DNA of 64,000 nt from Chelonoidis abingdonii (Eukaryota; Chordata; Testudines; Testudinidae). The stretch is taken from contig NC_133790.1 of assembly GCF_003597395.2 (NCBI RefSeq), forward strand, positions 19,039,410 through 19,103,409. Direction: 5' to 3'. The translations under genes and the position numbers were made by a program. A model generated the notes under the pieces. The model was not told the origin of the DNA. It did no database searches and was given only the letters and a program-made list of their open reading frames with translations. Each line of letters starts with the position of its first letter. Within the stretch, counting starts at the first letter, position 1. Shown here one piece after another: positions 61,001 to 64,000 of this stretch.

Positions 61001-62611
61001 ATCTTCCCTTTGACTACGTCAAAATAATATCTGCTGTATGTTTAACCAGTCGCTGTGCAGACATTCCTATGCAACATCTCTTCAAATGAATGGAACAGGG
61101 CCAAGCAGGTTCATCTGGCTATGCTGAAAAAGCACATTAGCTGGGTATTACTGATAAGAATACCAGTAAGGAAATACTCATGTTAGCATTTAAATACCAA
61201 AAATATGAATACCATAGTCTCCTGTAATATAGAATGTACCATTTATTTTGCATAGTATGTTTGAGTTTATATGAATGTCAGTGACACATCAGTTTGGATT
61301 CTGAAGCCTTCATAAGCAAATGCTTAAAACTTTCTTTTAATGAGCTTAAAATTCTGGAGAAAATGGAAAAAATTGGAAGGAATTAAATTCTTAATGTGTG
61401 GATTTGATTATCTTTCTGCATATATTAGTATCTCTGAAGAAAGTACAATCGTAAATGTTTTATTCTGTATAAAATGTCTCTGTAGTTGTCTGCTCTGGAA
61501 AGAGTGATATGGAAGAAAACAAATATATGAAAAATCAGGATGCTGAGCCATAAGCGTTAGGATAGATATTTCTGTTCTACTCTCACCCTGGTTTGAATTC
61601 GTTAGTTTCCAAAACATTTATGCCAGCCAATTGTGCAGGAGATGTCTTTTCTGTAGCTGAGTACTTCAGAGAACACATTCTAGGGTATGGGAACAAGTAA
61701 ACCTGCTCATTCACATTAAACAAACTTGTACTTTATGGAAGGAAATGCTCTAAAAATCAGTGTACAGGAAGTGGGTGTTCTGCAAGGATTGGGGCTTTAT
61801 AGAATTAACCATTTTTATGCCTGTGTATTTTGATCTTTTTTTTACAATAAATACCAGTTTAAAGAACTAACTGTGAGAGACTGCTCATGTTAGGGTGTCA
61901 GATGTACAGAGGAAAGGGGAAAAAATCTATCCTTAAAGTAAAGGGAGAAAGTTTACTTTTAAATATACACCTCTACCTCGATATAACGCTGCCTTCGGGA
62001 GCCAAAAAATCTTGCCACGTTATAGGTGAAACCGTGTTATATCGAACTTGCTTTGATCCACCAGAGTGTGCAGCCCTGCCCCTCCGGAGCACTGCTTTAC
62101 TGTGTTATATCGAGTTGCATTATATTGGGATAGGGGTGTATTTTAGACACAACAAATACCTTAGTTTATAAAGATCAAAATTAGTTTTCACCATTTGTGT
62201 CTTTTAGTTTACATCGTACTTACTTTGAGTAATGAAAATAGATTAGTCACTTTTCTGGTACTAATGTGCTACCAGTGTTGTAACATTTGTGTTGCAAATA
62301 TTGTAGGGGAATAGTTAAGCAGCTTTCACTGACACTTGGTTTAATTTAAGGTTTTGGGGGAAATGTGAATTTTGACTGCACCCATTTAAATGGCACCCTA
62401 TATCATGTAATTCCTGTTGTTTGAACCTTCATACTCCCTCTCTCCATTGGCAGATGACATGTCCTCTGGGCTGGGTCGTCTGAAAAACCTGGCTCTGGGT
62501 CTGCAGACAGAAATTGATGAGCAGGATGACATTCTTGACCGTCTAACTGGAAAAGTAGACAAAATGGATGTCAATATTGCAAGCACTGAAAGAAAAATCC
62601 GACAACTTTAA
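51759..62611 (+). CDS. SNAP29: SNAP29: synaptosome-associated protein 29, complete in five coding exons
   Basis: SNAP29 is a soluble Qbc-SNARE that pairs with syntaxins such as STX17 and with VAMP8 in autophagosome-lysosome and other fusions (family knowledge). Exons 51,759-52,010, 56,718-56,914, 58,933-59,009, 60,171-60,275 and 62,454-62,611 sum to 789 bases, giving 262 residues against 258 in human. Features seen: an N-terminal NPF motif (residues 9-11, the EHD-binding site in the family) in an acidic stretch; a first SNARE helix with Gln 89 at the expected zero layer; a linker with [12 protein letters not shown]; and a second SNARE helix with Gln 234 at the zero layer, ending in STERKIRQL. 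There are no cysteines, so no palmitoylation, which fits SNAP29 rather than SNAP25 or SNAP23. It is head to head with PI4KA. Confidence 0.98.
52612..52765 (-). mobile_element. CR1 LINE 3' end, diverged
   Basis: GAGCTGGAAAGGACCCTG, AAGTCATCAAGTCCAGCCCC and CACTCAAGGATTGAACTTGC are the complement of an older CR1 subfamily's 3' region. Confidence 0.65.
54619..55860 (+). mobile_element. MIR-type SINE split by a 981-bp hAT
   Basis: The left part ends GAGGCAGTATGGTCTAGTG. The right part resumes GCTGTAGCACTAGGCTGGGA, GGCTCTGCCAGTGACC, TGTATGACCTTGCCCAAGTC and TCTGTGCC. These are the standard MIR boxes in order, ending in an AATAATAAATAA tail. Confidence 0.85.
54643..55623. mobile_element. hAT element, 8-bp TSD GTCTAGTG, with GC-rich repeat core
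   Basis: The ends are CAGTGGTCCCCAGCC and GTTGGGGACCACTG. GTCTAGTG occurs at 54,635-54,642 and 55,624-55,631. The left half is A/T-rich; 55,030-55,560 is a GC-rich array with repeated GAGTTCTCTGTCCC / GGGACAGAGAA and CTGCAGCCC(C/T) blocks in both orientations. Confidence 0.9.
56027..56226. mobile_element. TA-flanked MITE (CACCTCTACCTCGATATAAC family), copy 1
   Basis: Starts CACCTCTACCTCGATATAAC and ends GCGTTATATCGGGGTAGCGG, inverted ends with TA on both sides (56,025-56,026 and 56,227-56,228). This is compatible with a Tc1/mariner or Tigger-type nonautonomous element. Confidence 0.82.
56718..56914 (+). CDS. SNAP29: SNAP29 second coding exon
   Basis: The acceptor TTTCCCTTTAG precedes GAACTTG and the donor is GCAG|GTGAGT. 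The 197 bases encode residues 85-149: the rest of the Qb SNARE helix with [17 protein letters not shown], then [19 protein letters not shown] and a Pro/Glu-rich linker. Confidence 0.97.
56915..58932. other. SNAP29: SNAP29 intron 2
   Basis: A palindromic-repeat segment at about 58,700-58,775 (CTTGATTCTGTTCCC ... GGGGCATGATTGAG). No exon or further repeat was seen. Confidence 0.45.
58933..59009 (+). CDS. SNAP29: SNAP29 third coding exon
   Basis: The acceptor TTTTCTCTCACCAG precedes ATTAAAAG and the donor is CTGC|GTAATT. The 77 bases encode [20 protein letters not shown] and then NLRKL, aligning with the same segment of mammalian SNAP29. The donor GTAATT is weaker than the others. Confidence 0.93.
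59010..60170. other. SNAP29: SNAP29 intron 3, no feature seen
   Basis: A/T-rich intron with no exon or repeat that I can name. Confidence 0.45.
60171..60275 (+). CDS. SNAP29: SNAP29 fourth coding exon
   Basis: The acceptor GTTGTTAATAG precedes AGTATG and the donor is TTAG|GTGAGT. The 105 bases encode the variable linker ([20 protein letters not shown]) and the conserved [13 protein letters not shown]. Using the next AG, two bases on, would give an in-frame stop, so this acceptor is required. Confidence 0.93.
   Translation, partial: SMISVEPIQNLLSNLMFIQRINISELTTRKLTAT
60276..62453. other. SNAP29: SNAP29 intron 4
   Basis: Contains the MITE at 61,968-62,138. No other element or exon was recognised. 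Confidence 0.5.
61968..62138. mobile_element. TA-flanked MITE (CACCTCTACCTCGATATAAC family), copy 2
   Basis: Starts CACCTCTACCTCGATATAAC and ends GCATTATATTGGGATAGGGG with TG, flanked by TA (61,966-61,967 and 62,139-62,140). It has the same CTTGCTTTGATCCACCAGAG core as copy 1, with an internal deletion. Confidence 0.82.
62454..62611 (+). CDS. SNAP29: SNAP29 last coding exon, Qc SNARE helix and stop
   Basis: The acceptor CTCCATTGGCAG precedes ATGACATG; TAA is at 62,609-62,611. It encodes [20 protein letters not shown], then [15 protein letters not shown] and a terminal RKIRQL. Gln 234 is the zero-layer residue. Confidence 0.97.
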
Positions 62612-64000
62612 AGACTTCTCAGAAATTCTTTCCTTCAGTGTAAGATCATCTTGGATGTTTATCTTGCTGGGGGGTTTCTTTGTTTTTGTTTGTTTGTTTT
62701 TTTTGCTTTAAATCTTGGGCAATATCCCTTTCTTACTTTGTCAGTGGCTTAGCTATCATTAAAATTGCAGAATCTTGAATGCAACATAAGATCTTAAAAT
62801 ACTTCTTAATATATACATATGTGTACATTAGACTGCACATCTTTCTGCATCGGGTTACAATCCTTCACTCTGGATACCTGCTCACTTGTCTTATGATGTG
62901 CCATGTGCATATAGGAATTTTCAGTCTACATGTTTCAGTGCCCTTACTCTTAGAACTGTGGCAAAGAAAATAACTACATTTTGCACCTGTTCTGCAAGGA
63001 ATTAAGAATTTAAAAATAGCTATATGTAAACATACAGATTACCAGCTGTAAAAATAATTCTGAATGATGTCCCCTAGCATTTCTGTGTTTGATCCTAAGG
63101 CATCTCAGAGGTCTCCAAATAGCTGGAATAGTTGTCAAATGTGGCATGCAATGATGCTGATACTAACACTGTGCCTAGGGGGAATTGATTCTGCACGCTC
63201 AAAAATCCTCCACTGATGGTGGTAGTTGTCCTTTATGTGCTGCTTTCCGCCAGCCTACTGAGTAGGTGGCTATTTGAACAGCAGCATCTCTCTTGAAAAT
63301 GGAGATTTGGACTAGTACTTCAATTTTAAACATTTTAATTTTTTCAAATAGGAAAAGTGGAGTGGGGGGAGTTCATGCCATAGTCTTATGTGATGACTGT
63401 TTCTTCCACCGCCATTACCACTGTTCAGAGATTAAACTTGCACATATACCTACATGCTCTCCAGCTCTCTGGCACTGCAATTTTTAGTTCCTGCAGATGA
63501 CAAATGTTTTAATTACTTCTAGTTTTCAAAATCCAAAATGGAATCCACCTGCTGGGTTTATTTTCCCCTTATGCCTTTGTAAATAACACCTGTTAAACAA
63601 AAATCATTTTAATTCTACAGCTGTGGGAAAGTAACAACCAAGTGATCATCATCTACCTACCTGATTGGTGATGTCCCTAAAATGAGCAGATAATATCGAT
63701 TCAGATCTTATTGGACAAGTGTCCATATTGCAAAATTCACCACCACATTTGACAGTAAGAACCTGGTTGGCAGTCCCAGCAGAGAGGCCAGCAAATTAAA
63801 ACGCTGTTCACTGCACCTCGTCCCTCCAGGTTGTCATGGCACATCGATTGACACTGTGGAGAAACTTGCATTGTATACAGTTGCCTGTGCTTCATGTTGT
63901 GTTGATAAATGGAAATCTTTGGTATCTAGGTCTATTGATTCAGTACCTTTCATAATCACTAAATTAACACATTTTTCCCGTTTAAAAAAAGACTTGTTCA
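62612..64000 (+). other. SNAP29: SNAP29 3' UTR, running off the window
   Basis: No recognisable gene or repeat follows the stop codon. A T/G-rich tract is at about 62,684-62,705. I saw no AATAAA up to the window end, so the transcript probably continues past 64,000, as a long 3' UTR is usual for SNAP29 (inference). Confidence 0.55.

Overview
The window is vertebrate nuclear DNA, most likely from a turtle or a close archosaur-side relative. The genes have introns and vertebrate splice sites. The interspersed repeats are typical of sauropsids: CR1 LINEs, MIR-type SINEs, a Penelope-like element with a GIY-YIG reading frame, PIF/Harbinger-like and hAT elements, and many short palindromic MITEs. 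The species is inferred from repeat style and was not tested by a search.

Three genes are present, in the order known from human 22q11.2. (1) PI4KA lies on the minus strand from 49,277 to 11,702 and continues off the left edge. Nineteen coding exons give the first 777 codons, which is the alpha-solenoid N-terminal part; the kinase domain is outside the window. (2) SERPIND1 (heparin cofactor II) is on the plus strand inside the PI4KA intron left of 11,702. Only its last three coding exons (2,289-5,637) are present, including the reactive-centre loop. (3) SNAP29 is on the plus strand, 51,759-62,611. It is complete in five coding exons (262 residues), with the 3' UTR running to the window edge.

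PI4KA and SNAP29 are arranged head to head across a CpG-rich stretch (about 49,080-50,450). This holds ETS, YY1, CCAAT and TCTCGCGAG-like motifs and a three-copy repeat of about 100 bp. A clean splice acceptor at 51,611-51,613, 145 bases before the SNAP29 ATG, suggests that SNAP29 has a noncoding first exon inside this island.

The rest is intronic and repeat-rich, with many nested insertions whose target-site duplications can be read directly: hAT in CR1 (3,660-3,912), Harbinger-like in a TA-flanked element (8,298-10,606), hAT in a palindromic element (15,067-16,014), hAT in a Tigger-like element (26,613-27,862) and hAT in a MIR (54,643-55,623). The most unusual structure is a 565-bp head-to-head palindrome of Penelope-like terminal sequence (19,195-19,759), with a 12-bp target duplication and a hammerhead-ribozyme-like core, inserted in an older Penelope-like copy. 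I found no operon-like, CRISPR or wholly novel gene system. The long uninterrupted reading frames in the GC-rich repeats do not look like genes.
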